NCBI GenBank assembly: GCA_964645625.1 | Contig: CAZYAI010000008.1 | Span: 1-64,000, forward strand | DNA: 64,000 bases | DNA from: AB-137-C09 sp964645625 | Lineage (GTDB): Bacteria > Pseudomonadota > Zetaproteobacteria > Mariprofundales > Mariprofundaceae | Direction: 5' to 3' | Shown: one piece after another, positions 34,283 through 43,408 of the stretch | Position numbering within the stretch: the stretch's first letter is position 1 | How the letters are laid out: every line of letters begins with the position of its first letter | Position numbers and translations under genes: made by a program | Notes under the pieces: model-generated | What the model was told of the DNA's origin: nothing | Database searches by the model: none | What the model saw: only the letters and a program-made list of their open reading frames with translations

Positions 34283-34942
34283 TTACATTTCTAAATAAAG
34301 CTCAACGCGACGATTGGCTTGGCGACCTTTCGCTGTTTTATTATCAGCAACGGGTTCTGTGTCTGACTTGCCTACGATAGTGATGCGTTTAGGCTCAATG
34401 TATTGCTCCCAAATTAAGTAACGCGCCACTGATGCAGAACGCGCTGCCGATACTTCCCAGTTATCCAAGTAACGTTGCTGCAAACGCTTGCTAGGGACGC
34501 GACTATCGGTATGACCGATGATGCGAACATGGAAGTTCTTGTTTTCTTTTACCGAGGCAGCAAAACGCGCCAGCACCGCCTTGCCAGCGCTGCTGAAACT
34601 GGTACTGCCGTTGCTAAAGAGTATTTTATCTTGCAATGTTACCCGTGCAGAGCGAGGGCTGAGTTGTTCAACCTTGGCGTCATTGTTTTTAATCGGACCT
34701 TTCATATCATCGCGCATTTTATCGACAGCTTTGCGTAAATTGTCGATATTCTGTTCCAAACGCATATCATTCTGCTCAAGAATCTTTACTTGTGCAGGCA
34801 TTTTCTTAACGGTTACATATTCGCGATCATCCAATGTATGTTGGCAACCAGCAAGCAGTAAAGCTGCAATTGCGGGCAACATCAAGGATTTTACAAAGCC
34901 AAAAGGAACACGCTGTTCACGCCATTTGTTCTGTTTCATCAT
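34283..34942 (-). CDS. OmpA-family lipoprotein
   Basis: 219 residues. The signal peptide ends in the lipobox LLAGC. A coiled-coil region (ILEQNDMRLEQNIDNLRKAV) precedes an OmpA/MotB peptidoglycan-binding domain (FHVRIIGHTDSRVP, RITIVGKSDTEPVADN, RQANRRVELYLEM). A GAGGAGG site sits before the ATG at 34942. Outer-membrane anchored with murein binding is the likely arrangement. Confidence 0.9.
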   Translation of the reverse strand: MMKQNKWREQRVPFGFVKSLMLPAIAALLLAGCQHTLDDREYVTVKKMPAQVKILEQNDMRLEQNIDNLRKAVDKMRDDMKGPIKNNDAKVEQLSPRSARVTLQDKILFSNGSTSFSSAGKAVLARFAASVKENKNFHVRIIGHTDSRVPSKRLQQRYLDNWEVSAARSASVARYLIWEQYIEPKRITIVGKSDTEPVADNKTAKGRQANRRVELYLEM

Positions 34943-35052
34943 ACACCTCCTCATCAGATGCGCCTATCTTAATAAGCTTCCTGTATTACTTCAAGAATTA
35001 CTTTAAGCTAAAAAGCTATGTTATTGATTTACAATGTATCATAAGCGATATA

Positions 35053-35868
35053 TCAGGGGCATTGATAGAGCGCGTATAAGCCTTTTCGCCAATGCGGTAC
35101 AACATCACGAATGCGCGAGGCTGCAATACTTAGCTTAGATTTTTTTAGGCGGTTGATAGGGGAATAATAGCCATAATCAATCATTTGCAATGAAAAATGG
35201 TCGGCGATATCTCTTAAGTCCTGCATCGCATACTCATGATTATGGCGATCATAATAAGGAATTCCAGCAATAGCCTGAGGTTCTTGCTCTAAGTAATGTT
35301 TGCGCAGTCCCCAATGAATACTCTTCCCTCGTAATAGCCGAGAAACATTATTGAACGAACTGATGTTTGGCGCATCAATCAGCAAATAACCACCTGGGCG
35401 TATAATCTTCAATAATCGCGTCAACGGATCTTTCGGCGAATAGGTAAAGTGCTCGATGGTTTGTGATAATATTACGGCATCAAAATAATCATCGGCAAAA
35501 GGAGATTGGTTTTCTGCCTCTAAGTGCCAACGCTGATAAGGAATGTTTAAGGTGTCATAAACGGGGAAATCTTGGTATACATCAGCAGCAGAGACTTGGA
35601 AGCCTGCTGCTTTCAAGGCTGCTGTTTGCATGGCATAGCCAGCACCAGCATCCAACACGCGAGCATGCATAGGGCAATGCCTAGCAAGCACTTGTAATAA
35701 CAACGCAAAACGATCTACAGAACCATAAAAATAATCATCCATTTCCGCCGAAGCAGGAAAGTACTGTTTCATCCAAGGGTCATCGGAGCTATCTCTGGCT
35801 GAATCTAGCAATGGCTTTAGGTCATTCCAGCCTGATAACACATATTCGTGCGCTTGATTGTTGTTCAC
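35053..35868 (-). CDS. Class I SAM-dependent methyltransferase
   Basis: 271 residues. Motif I is ARVLDAGAGYAMQ, with a following acidic loop (VSAADVYQD) and the post-II region DAVILSQTIEHF. The gene overlaps the O-antigen-ligase-type gene by four bases and is co-directional with another methyltransferase, so it probably modifies a sugar or lipid in surface-polysaccharide synthesis. The exact acceptor is unknown. Confidence 0.82.
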   Translation of the reverse strand: MNNNQAHEYVLSGWNDLKPLLDSARDSSDDPWMKQYFPASAEMDDYFYGSVDRFALLLQVLARHCPMHARVLDAGAGYAMQTAALKAAGFQVSAADVYQDFPVYDTLNIPYQRWHLEAENQSPFADDYFDAVILSQTIEHFTYSPKDPLTRLLKIIRPGGYLLIDAPNISSFNNVSRLLRGKSIHWGLRKHYLEQEPQAIAGIPYYDRHNHEYAMQDLRDIADHFSLQMIDYGYYSPINRLKKSKLSIAASRIRDVVPHWRKGLYALYQCP

Positions 35869-37103
35869 AATGCCTCCGATTGCATGTTTTCTTCCATGAT
35901 TACTCCAGCTAAACCTGCGCTACACCATAGCATGCCAAATACCGTGCTGTAATATTCTTCAAAGGGTAATGAGGTCATGGCGTGTGCTGCTATACCCAAT
36001 GCCGATAAACTTAACATACTGGCAGAACTGTGATTCCAGTCTGCTGTCAAACCTTTGCGAAACCATACAATATATAGTGCCAACAGCAATAATAGCCCTG
36101 CTGGCCCCCATCGCGCTAACATCATGATGTAAAAATTATGTGGGCTTGATGGTGGTGGGTTGTTTGCAGTCTCCGTATAGTGAAGCCCCAGTTCAGGGTG
36201 CGCTTGTTGTAAGCGTTGTGCCGTCATGGGGAAGCCCCCTGTTCCTGCACCGAACCAAGGATTTTGCCACCACGTCATCATACCCGCATACATAAGAGAA
36301 ACACGTTCTTCACCCTGAGAAAAATCCATCTGCTCCATCGCACGCAATGAATCGACGGTTTTAACCATGCGTTGACCACCGTCAGATTGTAAAAAAACCA
36401 GCATAAGTGCCAGTAACACAGGCAATGACCACAGCAAAGGTTTGTAACCAAAACGCCGCAAATATACTTGCCATATTACGAAGCCAAGAAGCAAGATTGC
36501 TTCGATATAGCCACTACGCCCTTGCACTACAAAAATCATCACTAGAGCCAGTGCTGCTACCGCTCGCGCAGTCCATGCCCAAGGGTGTTGGTGGCGGTGA
36601 ATGTGCGCCCAGTGAATCAACCACGTTGCCCAAATACCATAAATTAAACCAAAACCAATATGCCCAATAAAACCCGCAGGGTCACTTGCCATTGAGCCAT
36701 TACCGACAGGGAGTGATGCCCCAAAAGCTTGCGCGATACAAGTCAAAAGCTGTAAAAAAAGCCCCAATGATAAGGCGATTAAAAAACGGTTGCGCCATGT
36801 TTGGTCTTGTAACAGATAAACAAACACAGGCAGCAAAAGCCATGCCCAGTATTGTGGAAAAATGCGCCAGCCCCATGTAACATCGGGTGTCCACAGCATG
36901 CCTAAAAGCATCAGTGCAAAATAACCCGCCCAAATGTGGAAAAATACAGGCCATGCTTGGTATGCTGCTTTAGCTCCCTGCCACCATAAGCCTGTTACCA
37001 CAGTGGCAGCCAGCAGCAGTCCAAACAGGCTATTGGCAGCAGCAATAGAAAAGGGGAGTACCAATGCGCTAAGACACAGGGTAGCACTCAGGTAACGCTG
37101 CAT
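35865..37103 (-). CDS. O-antigen ligase / polymerase (Wzy_C) family membrane protein
   Basis: 412 residues with about ten to twelve hydrophobic helices. A large periplasmic loop contains the Wzy_C-type motif WWQNPWFGAGTGGFP (~residue 278) and SPHNFYIMMLARWG with a conserved His. This matches the O-antigen ligase (WaaL)/polymerase family. Ligase and polymerase cannot be told apart from sequence alone. Middle gene of a three-gene cluster with two methyltransferases. Confidence 0.85.
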   Translation of the reverse strand: MQRYLSATLCLSALVLPFSIAAANSLFGLLLAATVVTGLWWQGAKAAYQAWPVFFHIWAGYFALMLLGMLWTPDVTWGWRIFPQYWAWLLLPVFVYLLQDQTWRNRFLIALSLGLFLQLLTCIAQAFGASLPVGNGSMASDPAGFIGHIGFGLIYGIWATWLIHWAHIHRHQHPWAWTARAVAALALVMIFVVQGRSGYIEAILLLGFVIWQVYLRRFGYKPLLWSLPVLLALMLVFLQSDGGQRMVKTVDSLRAMEQMDFSQGEERVSLMYAGMMTWWQNPWFGAGTGGFPMTAQRLQQAHPELGLHYTETANNPPPSSPHNFYIMMLARWGPAGLLLLLALYIVWFRKGLTADWNHSSASMLSLSALGIAAHAMTSLPFEEYYSTVFGMLWCSAGLAGVIMEENMQSEAL

Positions 37104-37955
37104 TTAGCGCGTCCGTCGTGCTTTTAAACAATCGCGCAAAAAGGCGGGGGATGGATCGTGCCCTGATTTGCGGTAGCATAGGTGGTAGCGTGCGGGTTGA
37201 TACAATACTTCTATCGGAGCGACGGGGATGCGCCCTTGATTTTCTTCCCGCAATACAAAAAACGCATTGGCGGCACTGACATTACAACAGACTAAATCAT
37301 AACCTTTTTCGTCCATGATGCGCACTAAGGTTGCCAAGGAAGCTCCCATATAATCATTACCATTCCAACCGTGGTCAGGGTTAAATGGCACTGCAATATC
37401 CAATGCAGGGGGGAATTTGGCGTTGTATTCAGCGCATACCACACGGGGGCGAATGACTGCCAAGGCTTCGAGTACCGCAGCATCGTAACCATCAATATCA
37501 ATAGAAAAGAAATCAACGTCTTTCATGTCATTACATGCCAAATGATGCAAACCCTGCTGCATTAAATTGTTGACGCTATCGGGCGTGGCATAGCCTTCAA
37601 TCACTGCTAAATCAGGGTGTTCCTGCTGTAATTCAACGTCTTTTTTTAGCGCGCTGATATTGCGTGGGGAGCCGTCAACCCACACACCACGCCAACCTTG
37701 AAGGATTAAATAATGGGTGTTGTTTTCTAAACCGTTACCGCAGCCAATCTCGATGCAGACCTTGTTCTTCGTCCCGATGCGGCGAAAAATTTCGGCGATA
37801 ATGCCATCTTCATCACACTGGGAATACACTTTGCCACCATAGCAGATCAAAGGATCGGCCAGCTTTTCTCGCATTTGTTGATAAACGCGTTGAATTTCTT
37901 GCTCGATACCAATCTGCAACATCGCATTGAGACGGTTCTTAATTCCTTTGAACAT
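37104..37955 (-). CDS. FkbM-like methyltransferase
   Basis: About 283 residues. It has a SAM-binding motif CIEIGCGNGLENNTHYLI and the FkbM-type DFFSIDIDGYDAAVLEAL. The start is the ATG at 37955, five bases after GGAG. It is contiguous with the ligase-type gene (the ligase start directly follows its stop), so a role in modifying exported glycans is likely. Confidence 0.8.
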   Translation of the reverse strand: MFKGIKNRLNAMLQIGIEQEIQRVYQQMREKLADPLICYGGKVYSQCDEDGIIAEIFRRIGTKNKVCIEIGCGNGLENNTHYLILQGWRGVWVDGSPRNISALKKDVELQQEHPDLAVIEGYATPDSVNNLMQQGLHHLACNDMKDVDFFSIDIDGYDAAVLEALAVIRPRVVCAEYNAKFPPALDIAVPFNPDHGWNGNDYMGASLATLVRIMDEKGYDLVCCNVSAANAFFVLREENQGRIPVAPIEVLYQPARYHLCYRKSGHDPSPAFLRDCLKARRTR

Positions 37956-38161
37956 GTGTACTCCATAAGTAAACGACTGCAAGCAGCCCTGTCAACAAGT
38001 CGCGAATGCTGCCGCACACCATTGCTATCGTCCACTTAGCCCGAATGATTCACCCTCGTGTAAGCTTTCTGTAGCATCATGCGCCGCACCACTTAATAGT
38101 GGTGAGTAGGTGCGCGGAATAAGTTTTGCGTACTTCTTTTTATGCCTTTGAAGGATGAACT

Positions 38162-39247
38162 ATGCGTATGAATTGGAAAACTTGTGCCATGATCGGGCTT
38201 GCTGGCTCATTATGGCTTAGCACAAATGTGCAAGCGCGTAGCAGTGACGATGCAGAGCAATATGCTATCTCGCTGCTGTTGGCAGATAAACATCACGAGC
38301 TTACCTACCCATCGATTACGGGTGAACAATTGGTGTTTACTGCCCGTAGTCACAGTGGTGGTGATGTGTTTCGGGTGGTTCAAAGTAATGTCAATCAGCC
38401 CAATGTTGATGATACCAGCGTCCCTACTGCTGTGCTGAAAGAAGCCATTCGCTTTGGCGTAGCGACCGATGCAGGCGTGGGTTACAGCAGTGACCGTATG
38501 GGTTCAGTATCGGCTTGGTTATGGTCAAAAGAAGGCGAACGTCATATCGCCTTGGGTAACTATATGACCTATCGCGGCAGCCTGATTCCCAATCATTTGA
38601 ACGCTTCGCGAGATGGTCGTTTTTGGTGCTTTGATGCCAGTATGCAAAAAATTCGCCACAACGAAATGCTGCAAGAGTTTTCGCAAAGCCTGCACTTTGA
38701 ATTGCGTGGCCAGATGTGGCGGGTGTACGATTCTAACTTTTACCGCCGTAAAGATGGTTACCGTGATAATGCTGAGGGAACAACCAATCGCTTTGACCAT
38801 CCTTTTTTGTTTATCTTGGATCGTCAAACAGCACAATTATCAATGATTCCCAACGCCTTTGACGGCACGATTTCTGCTGATGGCAGTAAAATTGCCTTTG
38901 TTCGCGAGCAGGATGGTAATTATGATTTATGGTTGCAAAACATGGATGGCTCAGGGCTGAAACGCCTCACCAATACGCGCAATGGCGAGTATGAACCCGC
39001 ATTTAGCCCCGATGGTAATCGTATTGCATTTGTTTCTAACCGCGATAGTGACGGCAGCGTGCGCGCTACTTCGTTGTATGTAATGAACTTGAGCAGTGGT
39101 GCAGTAACACGTTTAAGCTATTCCTCGCGAGCCAGCGACGGTGGTCCTGCGTGGAAGGATGAACATCATATCATTTTCCATTCCAATCGCAGTGAAAAAG
39201 CTGGTCGTACCGTAGATGATTGGCGTTTGTGGCAGGTTGAGTTCTAG
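38162..39247 (+). CDS. TolB-like beta-propeller protein, exported
   Basis: 361 residues. The signal peptide is ATGCGT-initiated with GLAGSLWLSTNVQARS and a likely cleavage after QAR. Several PD40/WD40-like blades recur, clearest in SADGSKIAFVREQDGNYDLW and SPDGNRIAFVSNRDSDGS. It lacks the N-terminal TolB domain, and no tol-pal genes are near, so it is not TolB proper. Periplasmic scaffold function is likely. AAGGATG precedes the ATG. Confidence 0.8.
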   Translation: MRMNWKTCAMIGLAGSLWLSTNVQARSSDDAEQYAISLLLADKHHELTYPSITGEQLVFTARSHSGGDVFRVVQSNVNQPNVDDTSVPTAVLKEAIRFGVATDAGVGYSSDRMGSVSAWLWSKEGERHIALGNYMTYRGSLIPNHLNASRDGRFWCFDASMQKIRHNEMLQEFSQSLHFELRGQMWRVYDSNFYRRKDGYRDNAEGTTNRFDHPFLFILDRQTAQLSMIPNAFDGTISADGSKIAFVREQDGNYDLWLQNMDGSGLKRLTNTRNGEYEPAFSPDGNRIAFVSNRDSDGSVRATSLYVMNLSSGAVTRLSYSSRASDGGPAWKDEHHIIFHSNRSEKAGRTVDDWRLWQVEF

Positions 39248-39326
39248 TTTCTTCATAGGCAGTCTTGGCATGACCAATAAGGCGTTGTTTGGCTCCGTGC
39301 TGAACAACGCTGCCACGGAGCTGACT

Positions 39327-40685
39327 ATGACCACGCATACATCGCAAAAAATTTACGTGTTGGACACCAATGTTCTGATTCATGATCCAACGGCATTACA
39401 CCGATTCGATGAGCATGAGGTGGTGCTTCCTATTGTCGTTCTTGAAGAAATGGACAAAGTCAAACGCGGCTTTGATGAGCTGGCGCGCAATGTGCGTGAA
39501 GTGTCGCGTGAATTAGATGAAATCAGTCATGATTGCGCTGATGTGCAACAGGGTTGCCGTTTACCAGCTGGTGGTTTGTTGCGTTTTGAACTGAACCATC
39601 AAGATACCAGTGCCTTACCACCTGCATTGTCCGAACACAGTGGCGATAATCGTATTATTGCGGTGACCATAGCCTTGCAGAAAGAACACCCAGAACAGCA
39701 AATCATTCTCGTCTCGAAAGACATTAACATGCGCATTAAAGCCCGTGCATTGGGTTTGAATAGCGAAGATTACCGCTCCGATCAGGTGTGTGATGACCCT
39801 TCTGTGCTACCCACTGGGGTGATGAATCTGGATGCCGAACAATGGGCGTTGATTAGCGCGCATATTACCGACAGTCATTTTGAACAGCAGCAAACCCTGA
39901 CCGTGGACTGGCCAGCGTCGCTGGCTTTGCCTACGGTCAACAGCTTTTTGGTGGAACCTGATTCGGAAAATATCATGGTTTGCACGGCGATTGAAGGGCA
40001 ACAAGTGCATTGGCAACAAGTACTTTCTTTCCGTGGTGATCGCCAATCCATTTGGGGCGTGCAAGCACGCAATCAAGAGCAAGCTTTGGCTATGCACCTG
40101 TTGATGCAGCGCGATGTTGAACTGGTGTCTCTGCTCGGCTTGGCAGGCTCAGGTAAAACACTGTTGGCACTGGCTTGTGGTTTGCATCAAACCCTAGAAG
40201 CTGGATTGTACGAACGTATTTTGGTCACTCGTGCCACCGTACCGATGGGGCAAGATATTGGCTTCTTGCCTGGTGGTGAGCGCGAAAAAATGGAACCTTG
40301 GATGGGTGCGGTGAGTGATAACCTTGCCTTTTTATTGCGTGAGGAAGAGGGCGATGTTCACGAGTTGCTTGGTCAACATAAGATCGAGATTACTGCAATG
40401 GCATTTGCGCGTGGACGTACCTTTACCAACACATGGGTGATCGTCGATGAGGCACAAAACCTCACGCCACATCAAATGAAGACCCTCATCACGCGTATGG
40501 GTAAGGGTTCTAAATTGATTATCTTGGGCAATAATGCACAAATTGACACACCGTATCTGACGGCGCATTCCAACGGTCTTACGCAAGCGGTGATGCGCTT
40601 CCACGGTTGGGAACATGCTGGTCACATCACCTTGCAGGCAAGTGAACGTTCGCGTCTGGCAGCTAAAGCCAATGAAGTGTTATAA
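39327..40685 (+). CDS. PhoH-family ATPase with N-terminal PIN domain
   Basis: About 452 residues. An N-terminal PIN RNase domain (YVLDTNVLIHDP, then conserved acidic residues through IILVSKDINMRIKA) is followed by a PhoH P-loop ATPase (GLAGSGKTLLAL; VIVDEAQNLTPHQMKT). This PhoH2/YlaK type couples an RNA helicase-like ATPase to an RNase. The start is the ATG at 39327 with CGGAG upstream; the longer ORF overlaps the preceding gene. Confidence 0.92.
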   Translation: MTTHTSQKIYVLDTNVLIHDPTALHRFDEHEVVLPIVVLEEMDKVKRGFDELARNVREVSRELDEISHDCADVQQGCRLPAGGLLRFELNHQDTSALPPALSEHSGDNRIIAVTIALQKEHPEQQIILVSKDINMRIKARALGLNSEDYRSDQVCDDPSVLPTGVMNLDAEQWALISAHITDSHFEQQQTLTVDWPASLALPTVNSFLVEPDSENIMVCTAIEGQQVHWQQVLSFRGDRQSIWGVQARNQEQALAMHLLMQRDVELVSLLGLAGSGKTLLALACGLHQTLEAGLYERILVTRATVPMGQDIGFLPGGEREKMEPWMGAVSDNLAFLLREEEGDVHELLGQHKIEITAMAFARGRTFTNTWVIVDEAQNLTPHQMKTLITRMGKGSKLIILGNNAQIDTPYLTAHSNGLTQAVMRFHGWEHAGHITLQASERSRLAAKANEVL

Positions 40686-40688
40686 ATC

Positions 40689-40904
40689 ATGAGAACAGAC
40701 TGTGAGCCTAATCAACTACTTTCGATGGATGCCAACTTTGTGATGACCGATGGTGGTGATGTGGTTGGGGTACAAGCTATATCCGAAGAAAAGCCGCTAC
40801 CGTGGAGTCGTTTTATGGCACTCAAAACATTAGCCAATCAAGGTGTTTGCCGCTTGGCAGAGCTTCAGCGTTCAGCCATTGAATATGGAGTAGCAGCATG
40901 CTGA
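40689..40904 (+). CDS. Small conserved-position protein of unknown function
   Basis: 71 residues, three bases after the phoH-type stop, with its TGA overlapping the rdgB ATG (ATGCTGA). This tight packing supports real coding. It is mildly acidic, with no signal peptide or membrane segment. I recognise no domain. Confidence 0.65.
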   Translation: MRTDCEPNQLLSMDANFVMTDGGDVVGVQAISEEKPLPWSRFMALKTLANQGVCRLAELQRSAIEYGVAAC

Positions 40905-41494
40905 AAAAACTCGTTATCGCCAGTAATAACCGCAATAAGCGACGAGAAATCGCTGCCATACTTGAAGCCCAAGGCTTCACCATCGTACCCAGCGAACAAA
41001 CCATCAGCGTCGAAGTTGTCGAAGATGGCGACAGCTTTGCAGCCAATGCCGCCAAAAAAGCGCGCGCCTTTGCTGCCGCGAATGGTTGTGCCGCATTAGC
41101 CGATGATTCAGGGCTGTGTGTCGATGCCTTAGATGGCGCACCGGGGCTACATTCAGCCCGTTTTGCTGGTGAACAGGGCAATGATGCTGCGAATAATGCG
41201 TTGTTACTCAAACGCTTGCACGGTGTGACGAATCGCCATGCGTATTTTTGCTGTCATATCGCCTTGGTATTGGACGATGGCAGTTTGATTACTGCCGCTG
41301 GGCAAGTGAACGGTCACATTGTTGAGCAGATGGATGGCACTGAGGGCTTTGGTTACGATCCATTGTTTTATAGCGAAGATTTAGGCAAAACCTTTGCCTG
41401 CGCCAGCGCCGAAGAAAAAGCCAGCGTATCCCATCGTGGTCGGGCATTGCAAGCGTTAAACCACTATTTATTACAGGTTACACACGATGAATGA
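40898..41494 (+). CDS. rdgB: XTP/dITP diphosphatase (RdgB/HAM1)
   Basis: 198 residues. It removes non-canonical purine nucleoside triphosphates. The ASNNRNKRREI N-terminus, ADDSGLCVDALDGAPG, GFGYDPLF and SHRGRAL blocks are intact. Overlaps slyX at its 3' end by eight bases. Confidence 0.96.
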   Translation: MLKKLVIASNNRNKRREIAAILEAQGFTIVPSEQTISVEVVEDGDSFAANAAKKARAFAAANGCAALADDSGLCVDALDGAPGLHSARFAGEQGNDAANNALLLKRLHGVTNRHAYFCCHIALVLDDGSLITAAGQVNGHIVEQMDGTEGFGYDPLFYSEDLGKTFACASAEEKASVSHRGRALQALNHYLLQVTHDE

Positions 41495-41696
41495 TATGGA
41501 AACACGGCTGATAGAGCTAGAAAATCGTTTTAGCTACCAAGAATACACCATTCAACAGCTTAACGAGGTGGTGGTAGCGCAGCAAAAGCAGCTAGCGCAA
41601 CAACAACGTGCATTAGAACGCATGCAACAACTCATCAGCCAAGGCGAATCCAATATACGTCGCCCAGATGAAGAAGTACCACCACCGCATTATTGA
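41487..41696 (+). CDS. slyX: SlyX family protein
   Basis: 69 residues, almost wholly coiled coil (ETRLIELENRFSYQEYTI), ending PPPHY, the typical SlyX tail. Function unresolved. Overlaps rdgB, so probably translationally coupled. Confidence 0.93.
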   Translation: MNDMETRLIELENRFSYQEYTIQQLNEVVVAQQKQLAQQQRALERMQQLISQGESNIRRPDEEVPPPHY

Positions 41697-41815
41697 CTGA
41701 TAACGCGCCCTTGATGGGCATGGATTTTTATTACCCTGTGCCGTGACCGTCCCTTTTTGCCCTGCCTTAAAGAGAAAGCCTGCCTATTTTATGCCTCAAG
41801 AGGGAGAATAAGGAT

Positions 41816-43408
41816 ATGTCCGAAGAAGAAAAACGCTTGCTGCAACAGCAACTATGGAACATCGCCAATACCTTGCGCGGCAAGATGAATGCGGATGAGT
41901 TTCGGGATTATATTTTGGGCTTCATCTTCTACAAATACCTTTCCGAGAAGTTGCACCTCTATGCCAACACCCTGCTGGAAGAGGACGGTATAGATTACGC
42001 CAATATGGATGAATCCACCGAAGAAGGGCGCGAGATGGTTGCTGTGGTGGCGGAAGAGGCCGTTGCAGCTTTGGGTTACACGCTCAAGCCATCTGAGCTG
42101 TTCGGCAATGTCGCTAAGCGTGGCAATGCCAATGTTGAAGGCGGTGGCAATTTCATTCTTGGCGACCTAGCCACCATCCTCACCAACATCGAAAAGAGTA
42201 CCATGGGCACGGATAGTCAGGATGACTTTGATAATCTGTTTGAAGACCTTGATCTGAGCTCTTCCAAACTCGGCAAGACCGAGAAACAGAAGAACGAACT
42301 GATCGCCAAGGTGCTGGCGTACTTGGACAACATCAATTTTAACCTGAAAAATAAAAAGGCCGATGTGCTCGGTGATGCCTATGAGTATTTGATTGGACAG
42401 TTTGCCAGTGGCGCGGGCAAGAAGGCGGGGGAGTTTTACACCCCGCAAACCGTCTCCTCTATTCTCGCTAAGCTGGTGACGCGTGATAACGGCAGCGGCA
42501 AGTCCAAGGGCTACCTTAAATCGGTATATGACCCGACCTGTGGTTCAGGCTCGCTGCTGCTTCGTGTTGCCAGGGAGGTGCAGGAAGTCGCGCATTTTTA
42601 TGGTCAGGAGCTTAACCGCACCACTTACAACCTGTGCCGCATGAACATGATTTTGCACGATGTGCATTACCAGCGGTTCGATATTCGTCAGGAAGATACG
42701 CTGGAGCATCCGCAGCATGATTTGGATTTGCGTTTTGAAGCCATTGTTGCCAATCCACCCTTTTCTGCCCATTGGAGTGCCAATCCGCTGCACATGAGCG
42801 ACGACCGTTTTTCTCAATACGGCAAGCTTGCGCCCAAGACCAAGGCTGACTTCGCCTTTGTTGCACACATGGTTCATCATCTGGCCGATAACGGCACGCT
42901 GGCGGTGGTGTTGCCGCATGGTGTGCTGTTCCGTGGTGCGGCTGAAGGGCATATTCGTCGCCATTTGATTGAAGAGCGAAACCTGATTGATGCTGTGATT
43001 GGGCTGCCTGCCAACATCTTTTACGGCACGACTATCCCCACTTGTATCTTGGTGCTGAAAAAGTGCCGCACGCACCCGAAAGACATCCTCTTTATTGATG
43101 CCTCTGCCCACTTCGAGAAGGGCAAGAATCAAAACAACCTCAGACCAAAAGATATTGATAAGCTGATGGCAGCTTACGATAAACGTGCGTTTGAAGATAA
43201 ATACGCCTATGTCGCCAGCCTCGAAGAGGTGGCAGAGAATGATTACAATCTGAATATTCCAAGATATGTGGATACCTTTGAAGAGGAAGAACCTGTGGAC
43301 TTGGAAGCCGTGGCAAGCAAGCTTCAGCAACTTGAGCAGGATATGAAAGAAACCGATGCCACCATTGCCGACTTTTGTGGGCAGTTGGGTATTAAGGCAC
43401 CGTTTTGA
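41816..43408 (+). CDS. hsdM: Type I restriction-modification DNA methyltransferase subunit HsdM
   Basis: 530 residues. An N-terminal helical HsdM domain (LLQQQLWNIANTLRGKMNADE) precedes an N6-adenine methylase with the SAM motif YDPTCGSGSLLL and the catalytic NPPF (ANPPFSAHW), ending in a C-terminal coiled coil that contacts HsdS. It methylates adenines in the target sequence and with HsdS and HsdR forms the restriction complex. First gene of the island; AGGGAGA lies upstream. Confidence 0.96.
   Translation: MSEEEKRLLQQQLWNIANTLRGKMNADEFRDYILGFIFYKYLSEKLHLYANTLLEEDGIDYANMDESTEEGREMVAVVAEEAVAALGYTLKPSELFGNVAKRGNANVEGGGNFILGDLATILTNIEKSTMGTDSQDDFDNLFEDLDLSSSKLGKTEKQKNELIAKVLAYLDNINFNLKNKKADVLGDAYEYLIGQFASGAGKKAGEFYTPQTVSSILAKLVTRDNGSGKSKGYLKSVYDPTCGSGSLLLRVAREVQEVAHFYGQELNRTTYNLCRMNMILHDVHYQRFDIRQEDTLEHPQHDLDLRFEAIVANPPFSAHWSANPLHMSDDRFSQYGKLAPKTKADFAFVAHMVHHLADNGTLAVVLPHGVLFRGAAEGHIRRHLIEERNLIDAVIGLPANIFYGTTIPTCILVLKKCRTHPKDILFIDASAHFEKGKNQNNLRPKDIDKLMAAYDKRAFEDKYAYVASLEEVAENDYNLNIPRYVDTFEEEEPVDLEAVASKLQQLEQDMKETDATIADFCGQLGIKAPF

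Noticed and set aside
41716..41762. Ninth copy of the dispersed palindromic repeat before hsdM
   Set aside because: Only GGGCATGG and CCCTGTGCC match; the order and the rest of the unit are not preserved, so it is not counted.
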